Shown in pieces: positions 1-7,279 of a stretch of 29,337 nucleotides of DNA (its first letter is position 1; each line of letters begins with the position of its first letter). Source of the stretch: an uncultured Anaerococcus sp. GTDB lineage: Bacteria > Bacillota > Clostridia > Tissierellales > Peptoniphilaceae. Location of the stretch: the NCBI RefSeq assembly GCF_943912825.1, contig NZ_CALTUX010000024.1:1-29337 (forward strand). The letters run 5' to 3'. Under the pieces are notes generated by a model. The model was not told where the DNA came from. It worked only from the letters and a program-made list of their open reading frames with translations, and did not search any database. Position numbers and translations under genes: made by a program.

Positions 1-44
1 TCGTAATAAGGGGGAACGCTAAGGGGGCGGCAGAGGCCCCCTCC

Positions 45-705
45 AGCTTTCCCCCTTACACCCCCATTTCCCTCACCCCCTCTGCTCCTTAGGCGGAGTG
101 CGAAATAGGAAGATTTTTTTCAAAAATCTTCTTTAGTATGGCGGATTACTTCGTATTTATCTAGCCTTGTTATTACTGATTTAAAATCAAAAGTCCCCTA
201 AAAATCACAATCTAGTCCAACCGGTAATTTTATAGTTACCTTTCATCTTAGTATTAACAAAGTTCTTATTTAAGTGTGGTTGTCAGTGTGATTTTCTTTA
301 CGGTGACTTTTGCTTTTAAATCTCCCCATAGATTAGTATTTTAGACCCTATTATCGCAATGTTTGCCAAAGGCAAACGAGCCTAATACTTACTTTGACGT
401 TAATATCCTCTCAGAATACAGAATAATTCTCCCAAGGTCGGGAGATTTTGTAAATGGAGATGCCGTTAAGAAAATCTCCTGACGCACGAGTACAAATTAA
501 ATTTCTGTAACTACTGAGATGTAGAGTATATACAAAACATAAATTTGGACTAGATTGAGATTTTTAGGCATCGGAATGTCAAAATCAGTAAGGATATGGA
601 TAGCTAATACAAGGGTTTACATCTACAAAGAGAGGCTTGCCGAAGGCAAGCTTCTGTTCATGCTCCCCGCTTTAGGGGCCGCCTGGGGGTGTAACGGGGA
701 GGGGT
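45..705. repeat. Long degenerate inverted repeat, non-coding
   Basis: Two related stretches face each other around a centre near base 380. The best-matching blocks are 197-220 and 545-568, 24 bp with one mismatch when one is reverse-complemented. Further blocks also match in mirrored order: ttactgattt-like sequence outside, an aaatctccc/acggc region inside, and a C-rich ttacaccccca block at about 51-66 against about 683-700. At mirrored positions each arm has a strong hairpin of different sequence (109-131, a T/A-rich stem; 633-650, gcttgcc/ggcaagc), so the structure is kept while the sequence changes. No open frame with a ribosome binding site or codon pattern is seen. It could be two copies of a dispersed structured element, or of a non-coding RNA gene, in opposite orientation. 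The family is not recognised. Confidence 0.6.
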
Positions 706-707
706 TT

Positions 708-757
708 AAGGGGAGGCCGATGAGGGACCATGCGGAAGGTCCCTTGGGCCTCCCCTT
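708..757. other. Nested GC-rich hairpin
   Basis: The 11-bp arms aaggggaggcc (708-718) and ggcctcccctt (747-757) are perfectly complementary. They enclose a second stem gggacc/ggtccc (724-729, 738-743). There is no T-run after either arm, so it is not a typical intrinsic terminator. It sits at the outer edge of the inverted repeat described above. Confidence 0.7.
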
Positions 758-853
758 GGAACGAAGATTCAATTGTAAATAGAAATAATTTATTATGAGA
801 TGACATTACGAAGAATTAAAATACATAATAATATTATATTTAATATATAGAAA

Positions 854-999
854 AAGGGATTATTAAGGGCCCACTCCGTGGAGGGCCCTCTATGCGCCAC
901 ATAAACATGCCTTGATTTGGCATGTTTATGCCGAATAATAGTGCGGTAGCACGGAGAGCTTCGTAGAAGCGATATTCGGGCAGGCGTGCCTAATCCCTT
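854..999. repeat. 146-bp multi-branched palindromic element
   Basis: The ends are perfect 9-bp inverted repeats, aagggatta (854-862) and taatccctt (991-999). Inside are separate perfect hairpins: agggccc/gggccct (866-889), ataaacatgcc/ggcatgtttat (901-929), and a three-way junction closed by ccgaata/tattcgg (931-937, 973-979) that holds gtgc/gcac (941-952) and gcttc/gaagc (958-970). The whole folds as a cloverleaf-like figure on either strand. The right end covers the stop codon of the minus-strand zinc peptidase gene, so the element may serve as its 3' end or terminator. It resembles a REP/MITE-like insertion, but the family is not recognised. Confidence 0.65.
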
Positions 1000-1694
1000 C
1001 TTCTGTTATTATTACCAAACAATATTATCAATCTTAAAAACTGCAAAGCAGTTGTTATAGTAGCAGCCACATAAGTAAGCGCAGCTGCCCCTAACATTTC
1101 TTTTGCTCCTGGTATTTCGCTGGCTTCTAAGATATTTGCTCTTTCTAGTACAACTAGGGCCCTTTTGCTGGCGTTAAATTCTACTGGCAGGGTTACTAGT
1201 TGAAATATAAGTGTTAGCGAAAATAGGATTAGGCCTAGGCTTACTAGTTTCTGCTTAGAAAGTATTAAGCCTCCTATCAAAACTGGCATGGATAGTTTTG
1301 AGCCTAGGTTTACTGCTGGGACTATGAAGGATTTGATTTGCAGTGGCAAGTAGCCTTCCTTGTATTGGATAACGTGGCCTATTTCATGTAAGCTTACTGC
1401 AAGGCTTGCTATTGATGAATCTGTAAAGGATCCATCTGATAGAGCTACTTCCTTTGTGACTGGGTTGAAATAATCAGAAAGTGACCCCCTCACCCTTTTG
1501 ATTGTGATGTCATTGTAATTATTATAATCAAGGACCATTTGAGCTGCCCTTGCTCCTGTTATTCCTCTTTTTGATTTGATTTTCTCGTATTTTCTATATT
1601 TGCTTTGTATGTTTGCCTGGGCAAGCATTGAAATAACAAAACCTATGAGGACTAAGATCATAGTCTTGTCAAAATATAAGCCATATGGATACAT
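990..1694 (-). CDS. YugP-like membrane zinc metallopeptidase
   Basis: 234 aa, the usual length for the YugP-type neutral zinc peptidase family (Zn_peptidase_2, PF04298). An N-terminal membrane segment spans about residues 10-26. The zinc-binding motif HEIGH is at 103-107, and a PVEFNASKRA-type segment at about 170-179 supplies the likely third ligand Glu172. Hydrophobic segments at about 124-168 and 203-225 put it in the membrane. The substrate is not known for this family. The upstream ribosome binding site is weak (gaaagagag). The last codons and the stop lie inside the structured element 854-999, so the extreme C-terminus (NNNRRRD) may have been altered by that element. The family call is secure from the motifs; the physiological role is not. 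Confidence 0.88.
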   Translation of the reverse strand: MYPYGLYFDKTMILVLIGFVISMLAQANIQSKYRKYEKIKSKRGITGARAAQMVLDYNNYNDITIKRVRGSLSDYFNPVTKEVALSDGSFTDSSIASLAVSLHEIGHVIQYKEGYLPLQIKSFIVPAVNLGSKLSMPVLIGGLILSKQKLVSLGLILFSLTLIFQLVTLPVEFNASKRALVVLERANILEASEIPGAKEMLGAAALTYVAATITTALQFLRLIILFGNNNRRRD

Positions 1695-1781
1695 AATTTT
1701 CTCTCTTTCTATTTTTTATAATTAATTAACTTATTTAGTCTGTTAGAAGTTTTTTTTAAAAGTTGTGTCTAAATCTGTAAG

Positions 1782-2027
1782 CTATCCCCTTTCAGCTGAT
1801 CTTACGCCATCAAGAAGAAATTTACCCGACTGATCCCTACTAAGGTCAGCTAGGTCTACCGGCTTTTTTACCTTGGCTGCAAAGGGCATGCCCCCGTCTA
1901 CTATTACCTGCCTATAGAACATATCTACAGCTGTAGATGCTGAAATCCCCATCTTTTTAAAGATTGCCTCAGCCTTTTCTTTAACTTCTGGTTCAAGTCT
2001 TACAACTAGGTTTGATGTCTTGGCCAT
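1782..2027 (-). CDS. Orphan type II antitoxin, RelB/DinJ family
   Basis: 81 aa starting at MAKTSNLVVRLEPEVK. This start is chosen because aaggagga lies just upstream; the frame stays open further upstream but without a ribosome binding site. The N-terminal ribbon-helix-helix (NLVVRLEPEVKEKAEAIF, then GISASTAVDMF) is typical of RelB/DinJ DNA-binding antitoxins, which bind and neutralise a RelE/YafQ mRNA interferase and repress their own operon. No toxin gene follows: the 87 bases to the next gene (1695-1781) have no frame of suitable size. The antitoxin is therefore solitary, either a remnant, a regulator, or an anti-addiction module. Confidence 0.85.
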   Translation of the reverse strand: MAKTSNLVVRLEPEVKEKAEAIFKKMGISASTAVDMFYRQVIVDGGMPFAAKVKKPVDLADLSRDQSGKFLLDGVRSAERG

Positions 2028-2046
2028 GATTTCCTCCTTTTTTCTT

Positions 2047-2082
2047 ATTATATGACAAATGTTATTTTTGTAAATCATTTGT
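2047..2082 (-). promoter_or_regulatory. Antitoxin promoter with operator-like palindrome
   Basis: Read on the minus strand, TTTACA (complement of 2069-2074) and TATAAT (complement of 2047-2052) are 16 bp apart, a good sigma-A promoter for the antitoxin gene. The inverted repeat acaaatg/catttgt (2055-2061, 2076-2082) covers the spacer and the -35 side. This is where a ribbon-helix-helix autorepressor would be expected to bind. Confidence 0.6.
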
Positions 2083-2098
2083 ATATACATTTCCTTCT

Positions 2099-2126
2099 TT
2101 GATTTTATTCTTTAATGTGGTATAAT
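2099..2126 (+). promoter_or_regulatory. Sigma-A promoter of the amidase gene
   Basis: TTGATT (2099-2104) and TATAAT (2121-2126) are separated by 16 bp, with an upstream TG near the -10. The amidase start codon follows 31 bases later, with AAAGGAG between. Confidence 0.65.
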
Positions 2127-2156
2127 ATTTTCTATATTATTTTCAAAGGAGAAAGC

Positions 2157-3032
2157 ATGATTAAAATTGATACTAACATGGTTATTTATGCCATGGATAA
2201 GGATAATAAGGAAGCTGCTAGGGCTAAAAGTGGGGACAGGGTTCGTTTTGAAACTCTTGATTGTTTCTCATGCGAGGTAACTAGCGAAGACCAAGAGCTT
2301 AGTGGGGTTGATTTTGACAAGGTAAATCCTGCCACAGGTCCACTTTTTGTTGAAGGAGCCATGCCAGGTGATGTTTTAAAGGTGACTATTGAAAAAATAG
2401 AAGTGGTGGACCAAGGTCTATCCATGGTTGAAAAGGGCCTTGGAAGGCTTGGCGATAAGATTGACATGCCTAAGGCTAGGATGGTCGATGTAAAGGGAGA
2501 TAGGGCTTACTTTAGAGGTCTAGAGTTTCCTCTAAATAAGATGGTTGGTGTAATTGGAACAGCTCCAGCAGGAGAAGCCATACCAACAGGTGCACCACAC
2601 GATCACGGTGGAAATATGGACTGTACCCAGGTTAAGGAGGGGGCTATTTTGTACCTACCTGTAAATGTAGAAGGCGCTCTTCTTGCTCTAGGCGACCTCC
2701 ACGCTGCTATGGGTGATGGGGAAGTTGGCGGCTGTGCCCTTGAAATCAATGGAGCTGTTGAGCTTAAGGTGGAAGTAGTGAAGGATTTTGCCTACAGGAC
2801 TCCAATGATAGATGTGGATAATAAATATATCACCCTTGGCTCTAGAAAATCAATCGATGAGGCAAGTGACCTTGCCCTTGCCAATATGGCTGACCTAATC
2901 ATGAAAAAAACCGACCTAGATTTTTATGACACAAATATGCTCATGACCATGGCAGTAGACCTAATCTCTTGCCAAGTGGTAAACCCAAATATGACCATGA
3001 GAGCAGAAATCTCAAAAGATATCTTTAAATAA
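2157..3032 (+). CDS. Acetamidase/formamidase family protein
   Basis: 291 aa from the ATG preceded by AAAGGAG; an in-frame upstream extension lacks a ribosome binding site and overlaps the promoter. The sequence matches the FmdA/AmdA family (PF03069) along its length. Family features seen are a PATGPLFVEGA block near residue 60, a PHDHGGNMDC block near 150 and the LGDLHAAMGDGEVGG block near 180-195, which in this family contains metal- or substrate-binding residues. The enzyme hydrolyses short aliphatic amides to ammonia and the acid in the cytoplasm; the exact substrate cannot be read from sequence. It is transcribed alone and ends at a strong hairpin shared with the convergent gene. Confidence 0.9.
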   Translation: MIKIDTNMVIYAMDKDNKEAARAKSGDRVRFETLDCFSCEVTSEDQELSGVDFDKVNPATGPLFVEGAMPGDVLKVTIEKIEVVDQGLSMVEKGLGRLGDKIDMPKARMVDVKGDRAYFRGLEFPLNKMVGVIGTAPAGEAIPTGAPHDHGGNMDCTQVKEGAILYLPVNVEGALLALGDLHAAMGDGEVGGCALEINGAVELKVEVVKDFAYRTPMIDVDNKYITLGSRKSIDEASDLALANMADLIMKKTDLDFYDTNMLMTMAVDLISCQVVNPNMTMRAEISKDIFK

Positions 3033-3036
3033 AATC

Positions 3037-3083
3037 ATCTCCAAGCCTTGATTCTTTAAGGATTCTCGCTTGGAGATTTTTAT
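3037..3083. terminator. Bidirectional terminator
   Basis: The stem atctccaagc (3037-3046) / gcttggagat (3068-3077) is followed by a T-rich run on the plus strand and has an A-rich run before it that gives T on the minus strand. It lies between two convergent genes. The minus-strand gene's stop codon sits in its T-run. Confidence 0.8.
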
Positions 3084-3724
3084 TTACACTTTACATAAGT
3101 TTCATAAGTAGGCTCTGAGTTTTCTTTAAAAAAGTCTTTCATCATGCTTGCCAAGGGGTCTGTCGTGTCTGCTTCGAAGTAGATTTTATCATTTATTTTA
3201 AAGGCTTCTAGAAGGGTGGCTCCTATTAAATTTTTTGGATTTTTAAGGTCAAAGCCTGCTAGATAGGCTATTTCGTCAGCTTCTAGGAAGGCTGCAAAGA
3301 TAATTTGGCCTTTTTCTTCATAATATAGGGCATTTTCTGGTATTGCCCTTGCAAATTCTTCTAGGCCCAGGCTTAGGGGGTTTAAATCTTGGTGAGTTTT
3401 TTTGTAATAATCATAAAGAAGCTTTAGACAAGTATGGTAGGATTTTTGGCCTTTTGTGGTTTTTTTAAGCTTTAGACCCTTATCGATTAGTGGCTTTTTT
3501 AGGTCATCTTTTCCTACTTCTAGTTCATAAGTTACTCGCTTTAGGCTAAAGCCACACTTTTTTATAAAAGCTATGACATCTTCCTGATCTGAATAAAGGC
3601 CTATTTGCAAAGCCTTGTCGGATTTTTTTATTAGCTTATCATAGTCTTCTGGCTTTATTTGACTCATGTCTTTTATTTTTATATAGAGGTTCTTTGAGTG
3701 AAATTTATTTGTGTAGGTTTCCAT
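3080..3724 (-). CDS. GNAT-like hypothetical protein
   Basis: 214 aa with a strong ribosome binding site (AAAGGAG, 5 bases before ATG). The sequence is rich in charged residues and has no membrane segment or signal peptide. The pattern of an acidic strand followed by an amphipathic helix ending in CGF (residues 46-60) and a second half with GQIIFAAFLEADEIAYLAGF suggests a divergent, possibly tandem GNAT acyltransferase fold. No clear acetyl-CoA P-loop (R/Q-x-x-G-x-G/A) is visible. It is last in the sucrose operon, 51 bases after scrB, with a hairpin between. A link to sucrose use is positional only. Confidence 0.45.
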   Translation of the reverse strand: METYTNKFHSKNLYIKIKDMSQIKPEDYDKLIKKSDKALQIGLYSDQEDVIAFIKKCGFSLKRVTYELEVGKDDLKKPLIDKGLKLKKTTKGQKSYHTCLKLLYDYYKKTHQDLNPLSLGLEEFARAIPENALYYEEKGQIIFAAFLEADEIAYLAGFDLKNPKNLIGATLLEAFKINDKIYFEADTTDPLASMMKDFFKENSEPTYETYVKCK

Positions 3725-3735
3725 AGGTCTCCTTT

Positions 3736-3765
3736 AAAAAATTAAAGCTCCCGGCTGAGAGCTTT
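3736..3765 (-). terminator. Attenuator-like hairpin after scrB
   Basis: Stem aaagctc (3744-3750) / gagcttt (3759-3765) with an 8-base loop. Read on the minus strand it is followed by a T-rich run (tttaatttttt), directly before the ribosome binding site of the 3080-3724 gene. It probably ends most sucrose-operon transcripts, with partial read-through. Confidence 0.6.
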
Positions 3766-3775
3766 TGCTTTATTT

Positions 3776-5170
3776 TTATGAAAATTTAAATGATTCTAGT
3801 CGGTAGATTTCAAAATCTAGGTCTTCTGATTTAAAATATCCATCCTCGGCGTAGACTCTAGTAGTCATGACGTAGGCACCGTCGTTTATGAAGATTTCCA
3901 GGGATGACCTATCTGAAAATATTCTTAAGCTTGTGATTTTGTCTATTTTTATGAGTCTTTCATCTCTTCCTGAGCTGGACTTGCCCATTTTTAGGGATAA
4001 GATGCCGTCTCTGTAGGCTAGAGTTACATCAGGTCTTAAATAAATCTTAAAATCACCACTTATATTATAAGCGGAAGCTTCAAAGGTTAATTCTTCATAT
4101 ACTTTGCCTTTTTCTAGGTCTATTTTTGAGCCTCTTAGGGCCTCTAATTCCTTGATTGGTTCTTGGACTAGTCTTTGGTTTTTGACTTTTAAGACTCTTG
4201 GTATAGTTAGGGCGTGTTGCCATTTATATTTGACTGATGGGTTGGTGTAGTCTGCATCTGGGATTCCCATCCAGCCTACAAGGATTCTTCTGCCAGCTTC
4301 ATCCTCAAAGGTCTGTGGGGCGTAGAAGTCAAAACCGTAGTCTAGCTCTTCAAAATCTCCTAGCTTGTAGGTCTTATTTTCTAAATCTAGGTCTATGAAA
4401 AAATATCCTGACTGGTAAATATTTTGATACTTATATTTTTCACTTGCAAGTCCCTGTGGGCAACAGATTAGGACTTGCTTTTCTCCTAGATCAAAAAAAT
4501 CTGGGCACTCCCACATAAAGCCAAAATCATAGTCTGTTTCTATCCTCATATGGTAGGTAAAATCTTTTAAATTCTCTGATTTAAAAACTAAAACCATGCC
4601 CTTATCAGCCTTGGACCTGGCTCCCAAAAACATATAGTAGGCCCCGTCTTTCTTATAGATTTTAGGGTCTCTGATGTGCTTGGTCATGTCAGCTGGATAA
4701 TCGTCATTATCCATTATGAGGATTTTTTCATCATAGGTATAGGCATCAGAATCTATTCTTAGGGTGTTGTGTTCTCTGCCTTCGTTAATCCCATCAAAGT
4801 CGCCCGGATATTTGACATTGCCTGTGTAAAAGAATGAAAGCTTATTATCTTCTATAAAGGCTGAACCTGAGTAGGCACCATTCTTGTCATACTTACTATC
4901 TGGAAAGATGAAAAAATCTTCTCTCTTATAATTTATAAGGTCAGGACTTGAGACATGGCCCCATCCAATATCGCCCCTATTTTCATCAAGAGGTGAGGCT
5001 TGGTAATAAAAATGATAGGTTCCGTTCATCTGACAGAGGCCGTTTGGGTCATTTAGCCAACCTGTCTCTGGATAGATGTGATAAGCTAGAAGAAGTGGAT
5101 CTTTTTCCACTTCTTCCTTCATTTTTTGTAATTTTTCGTAATTTTCTTGGTAGATTTTCCTATCAAGCAT
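3776..5170 (-). CDS. scrB: Sucrose-6-phosphate hydrolase (GH32)
   Basis: 464 aa, normal for GH32 ScrB enzymes. The five-bladed beta-propeller catalytic motifs are all present: WLNDPNG at 38-44 with nucleophile Asp41, RDP at 167-169 (transition-state stabiliser), and ECPD at 221-224 with acid/base Glu221. A C-terminal beta-sandwich follows from about residue 340. It cleaves sucrose-6-phosphate, delivered by the PTS, to glucose-6-phosphate and fructose in the cytoplasm; there is no signal peptide. Its start overlaps the end of the PTS gene by 8 bases, so translation is probably coupled. The pairing with a sucrose-type PTS makes the sucrose assignment firm over levanase or invertase alternatives. 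Confidence 0.93.
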   Translation of the reverse strand: MLDRKIYQENYEKLQKMKEEVEKDPLLLAYHIYPETGWLNDPNGLCQMNGTYHFYYQASPLDENRGDIGWGHVSSPDLINYKREDFFIFPDSKYDKNGAYSGSAFIEDNKLSFFYTGNVKYPGDFDGINEGREHNTLRIDSDAYTYDEKILIMDNDDYPADMTKHIRDPKIYKKDGAYYMFLGARSKADKGMVLVFKSENLKDFTYHMRIETDYDFGFMWECPDFFDLGEKQVLICCPQGLASEKYKYQNIYQSGYFFIDLDLENKTYKLGDFEELDYGFDFYAPQTFEDEAGRRILVGWMGIPDADYTNPSVKYKWQHALTIPRVLKVKNQRLVQEPIKELEALRGSKIDLEKGKVYEELTFEASAYNISGDFKIYLRPDVTLAYRDGILSLKMGKSSSGRDERLIKIDKITSLRIFSDRSSLEIFINDGAYVMTTRVYAEDGYFKSEDLDFEIYRLESFKFS

Positions 5171-7112
5171 TTTTTATCTCCATTATCTTGGCAGCCTTAT
5201 CTCTTAGGCCCTGTTTAAATTTGATATCCATATCATCTGAATCCATGATTATTACCATGGTTTGGTCAGATAGGCCCTTGGATTTGATAAGGTCTGGGTC
5301 AAATTCGATTAGAAGGTCGCCTGTTTTTACCTTATCCCCATCTTTTACATGCTTGGTAAAACCTGCTCCATCTAGGGAAACTGTATCTACCCCAATGTGG
5401 ATTAGGACGTTGATGCCATCTTCGGATGTTAAGGTAACGGCATGGCCTGTAGGGAAAATTGATGCAACTTCACCGTCAAATGGGGCGTAAACTCTTCCCT
5501 CGCTTGGGTTGATGCAAACTCCATCGCCCATCATCTTTGATGCGAAGGTTTGGTCAACTGATTGGCTGACATTAAAGACCTCGCCCTTTACAGGATTGAA
5601 GATTTCGATGATTTCTTTCTTAGGGGCAGGAGTTTCTGCCTTGGCTGCTGGTTTTTCTTCTGTTTTTGGAGCCTTTTTAGGCTCAGCTTTTGGGGCTGGC
5701 TTTTCTTTTGCAGCAAACATATTTGACTTGCCAAAGAAAATTGTAAGTCCAAAGGCTACGACCATTGCAATTACAAGGCCAATTATAAAGTCGACCCAGT
5801 TTTCTGGTCTAATTGAGATGATACCAGGGATGCCTGCAGCACCTAGGGCAACGGCAAGAACATGTCTTAAGGCAATGTAGGCAGAACCTGCTGCAGAACC
5901 GATGATCGCAGCTATAAATGGATATCTTAGCCTTAGGGTGATACCAAACATAGCAGGCTCTGTGATTCCAAGCATGGCTGACACACCTGATGCAGCAGCG
6001 GTTGATTTCATTTTTTCATTCTTTGTTGTAAGAAGGACAGCTATAACAGCAGCTCCTTGGGCAACGTTATTCATAGATGCTGTTGGGAAGATAAAGGATC
6101 CTCCTGACACAGCTTGATTTGCAATAAGTTGGGTCTCAATTGGTATAAAGGAGTGGTGCATACCTGTAAGGGTAATTGGTGCATAAAGCAGACCAAAGAT
6201 TGCCCCGCCCACAAAACCAAGCTTGGTATAGATAAAGGTGATGGCGTTTGTAAGCATATCACCAGCGCTTCTCATGATTGGACCAACTAGGATAAAGGTG
6301 ATAAAACCTGTTACTAGGGTCGCTAGAAGTGGGGTTGTAAGGTTATCTAGCCAGATTGGGGTCTTGTCATGGAGGAAGTTTTCAATCTTTGCAAGTATCC
6401 AAGATACGGCAAGAACTGGTAAAACTGTTCCTTGATAGCCAACCGCTGGTATAGCAAGGCCTAAAATATTCCAAACAGGCACATCAGCAGGGGCTGTAGT
6501 ACCTAGGGCATAGGCATTTAAAAGCTCTGGATGGACCATAATCATACCCATGGCAGCTCCTAAAAATGGATTGCCTCCAAATTTCTTAGTTGCAGAAAAT
6601 CCTATGAGGACTGGAAGGAAGGCAAAGGCTGCTGATGAGAAGACATTGATCATCTTAGCAAGGTCTGCTATTTGTGGATAAAGGCTAATAATCGAATCTG
6701 TCCTGCCATTAAAAAATGGACTGGTTAGGATATTATTGATACCCATCAAAAGACCGGCAGCAACTATAGCTGGAATGATTGGGACAAAGATATCAGATAG
6801 GACCTTGACCCCCCTTTGGAGAATGTTGCCCTTTGGCGCATCACTTGCCTGGGCTTCTCCGCTTTCTCCAACGATTTTTCCGACCTCTCCTGTAACTAGG
6901 TTGACCTTGCCAGGGCCAAGTATGACTTGATATTGGCCATTGGCAATATTTGTGCCTTGGACACCTTCTAGGTCATCGATAAAATCCCTGTCAATCTTAT
7001 CAAAGTCCTTTAGGACTAGCCTTAGTCTTGTGGCGCAGTGCTGGTAGGATGTGATATTATCCTTGCCGCCAACCTTGTCGACGATAATTTTCGCCAATTC
7101 TTGATTGTTCAT
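5163..7112 (-). CDS. scrA: Sucrose-type PTS transporter, EIIBCA
   Basis: 649 aa with three fused PTS domains. EIIB is at residues 1-85 with phosphorylated Cys26 (HCATRLR context). EIIC is at about 100-465 with several membrane helices and the GITEPAMFG signature at 382-390. An Ala/Pro/Lys-rich linker spans about 468-500. A glucose-type EIIA lies at about 505-640 with paired histidines His557 and His572 (LIHIGVDTV). It imports sucrose with phosphorylation. The fused EIIA is common in Firmicutes and removes the need for a separate Crr. It is first in the operon, 26 bases below a promoter-operator region, and overlaps scrB. A beta-glucoside specificity is possible from the domain order alone, but scrB next door argues for sucrose. 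Confidence 0.92.
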   Translation of the reverse strand: MNNQELAKIIVDKVGGKDNITSYQHCATRLRLVLKDFDKIDRDFIDDLEGVQGTNIANGQYQVILGPGKVNLVTGEVGKIVGESGEAQASDAPKGNILQRGVKVLSDIFVPIIPAIVAAGLLMGINNILTSPFFNGRTDSIISLYPQIADLAKMINVFSSAAFAFLPVLIGFSATKKFGGNPFLGAAMGMIMVHPELLNAYALGTTAPADVPVWNILGLAIPAVGYQGTVLPVLAVSWILAKIENFLHDKTPIWLDNLTTPLLATLVTGFITFILVGPIMRSAGDMLTNAITFIYTKLGFVGGAIFGLLYAPITLTGMHHSFIPIETQLIANQAVSGGSFIFPTASMNNVAQGAAVIAVLLTTKNEKMKSTAAASGVSAMLGITEPAMFGITLRLRYPFIAAIIGSAAGSAYIALRHVLAVALGAAGIPGIISIRPENWVDFIIGLVIAMVVAFGLTIFFGKSNMFAAKEKPAPKAEPKKAPKTEEKPAAKAETPAPKKEIIEIFNPVKGEVFNVSQSVDQTFASKMMGDGVCINPSEGRVYAPFDGEVASIFPTGHAVTLTSEDGINVLIHIGVDTVSLDGAGFTKHVKDGDKVKTGDLLIEFDPDLIKSKGLSDQTMVIIMDSDDMDIKFKQGLRDKAAKIMEIKNA

Positions 7113-7137
7113 AGATGATTCCTTTCATAAAATTTGA

Positions 7138-7224
7138 ATAATATTTATAAATCTTAATTATGATAAAAATTTATAAATATTATCTCTTATATTAATTATA
7201 GCATTGTTAAGCATGATAATGCAA
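7138..7224 (-). promoter_or_regulatory. scrAp: Sucrose operon promoter and operator
   Basis: On the minus strand a TATAAT -10 (complement of 7195-7200) lies 18 bp from a TTGCAT -35 (complement of 7219-7224). Between it and the start codon is a perfect 15-bp inverted repeat, ataatatttataaat (7138-7152) and atttataaatattat (7169-7183). Each arm contains the self-complementary 10-mer atttataaat, with centres 26 bp apart. This looks like a pair of operators downstream of the start site, suiting a LacI/GntR-type repressor encoded outside the window. Confidence 0.6.
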
Positions 7225-7244
7225 AGGTTTTTATGAAAATTTTG

Positions 7245-7273
7245 GCCAAAAGAAAAGCCGGATTATACCGGCT
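7245..7273 (-). terminator. Terminator of the cyclodeaminase-like operon
   Basis: Stem agccgg (7256-7261) / ccggct (7268-7273) with loop attata, followed on the minus strand by ttttcttttgg. Confidence 0.75.
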
Positions 7274-7279
7274 AAATTT

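Noticed and set aside
515..530. GTGCG-like start of a group II intron on the minus strand near the right arm
   Set aside because: No domain V hairpin or reverse transcriptase frame is found.
555..782. 75-codon open frame on the plus strand
   Set aside because: It lies across the inverted repeat and the nested hairpin, has no ribosome binding site, and its composition is dictated by the palindromes.
1695..1781. Possible toxin partner for the orphan antitoxin
   Set aside because: Only 87 bases, no frame long enough and no ribosome binding site; nothing RelE-like is seen on either strand nearby.
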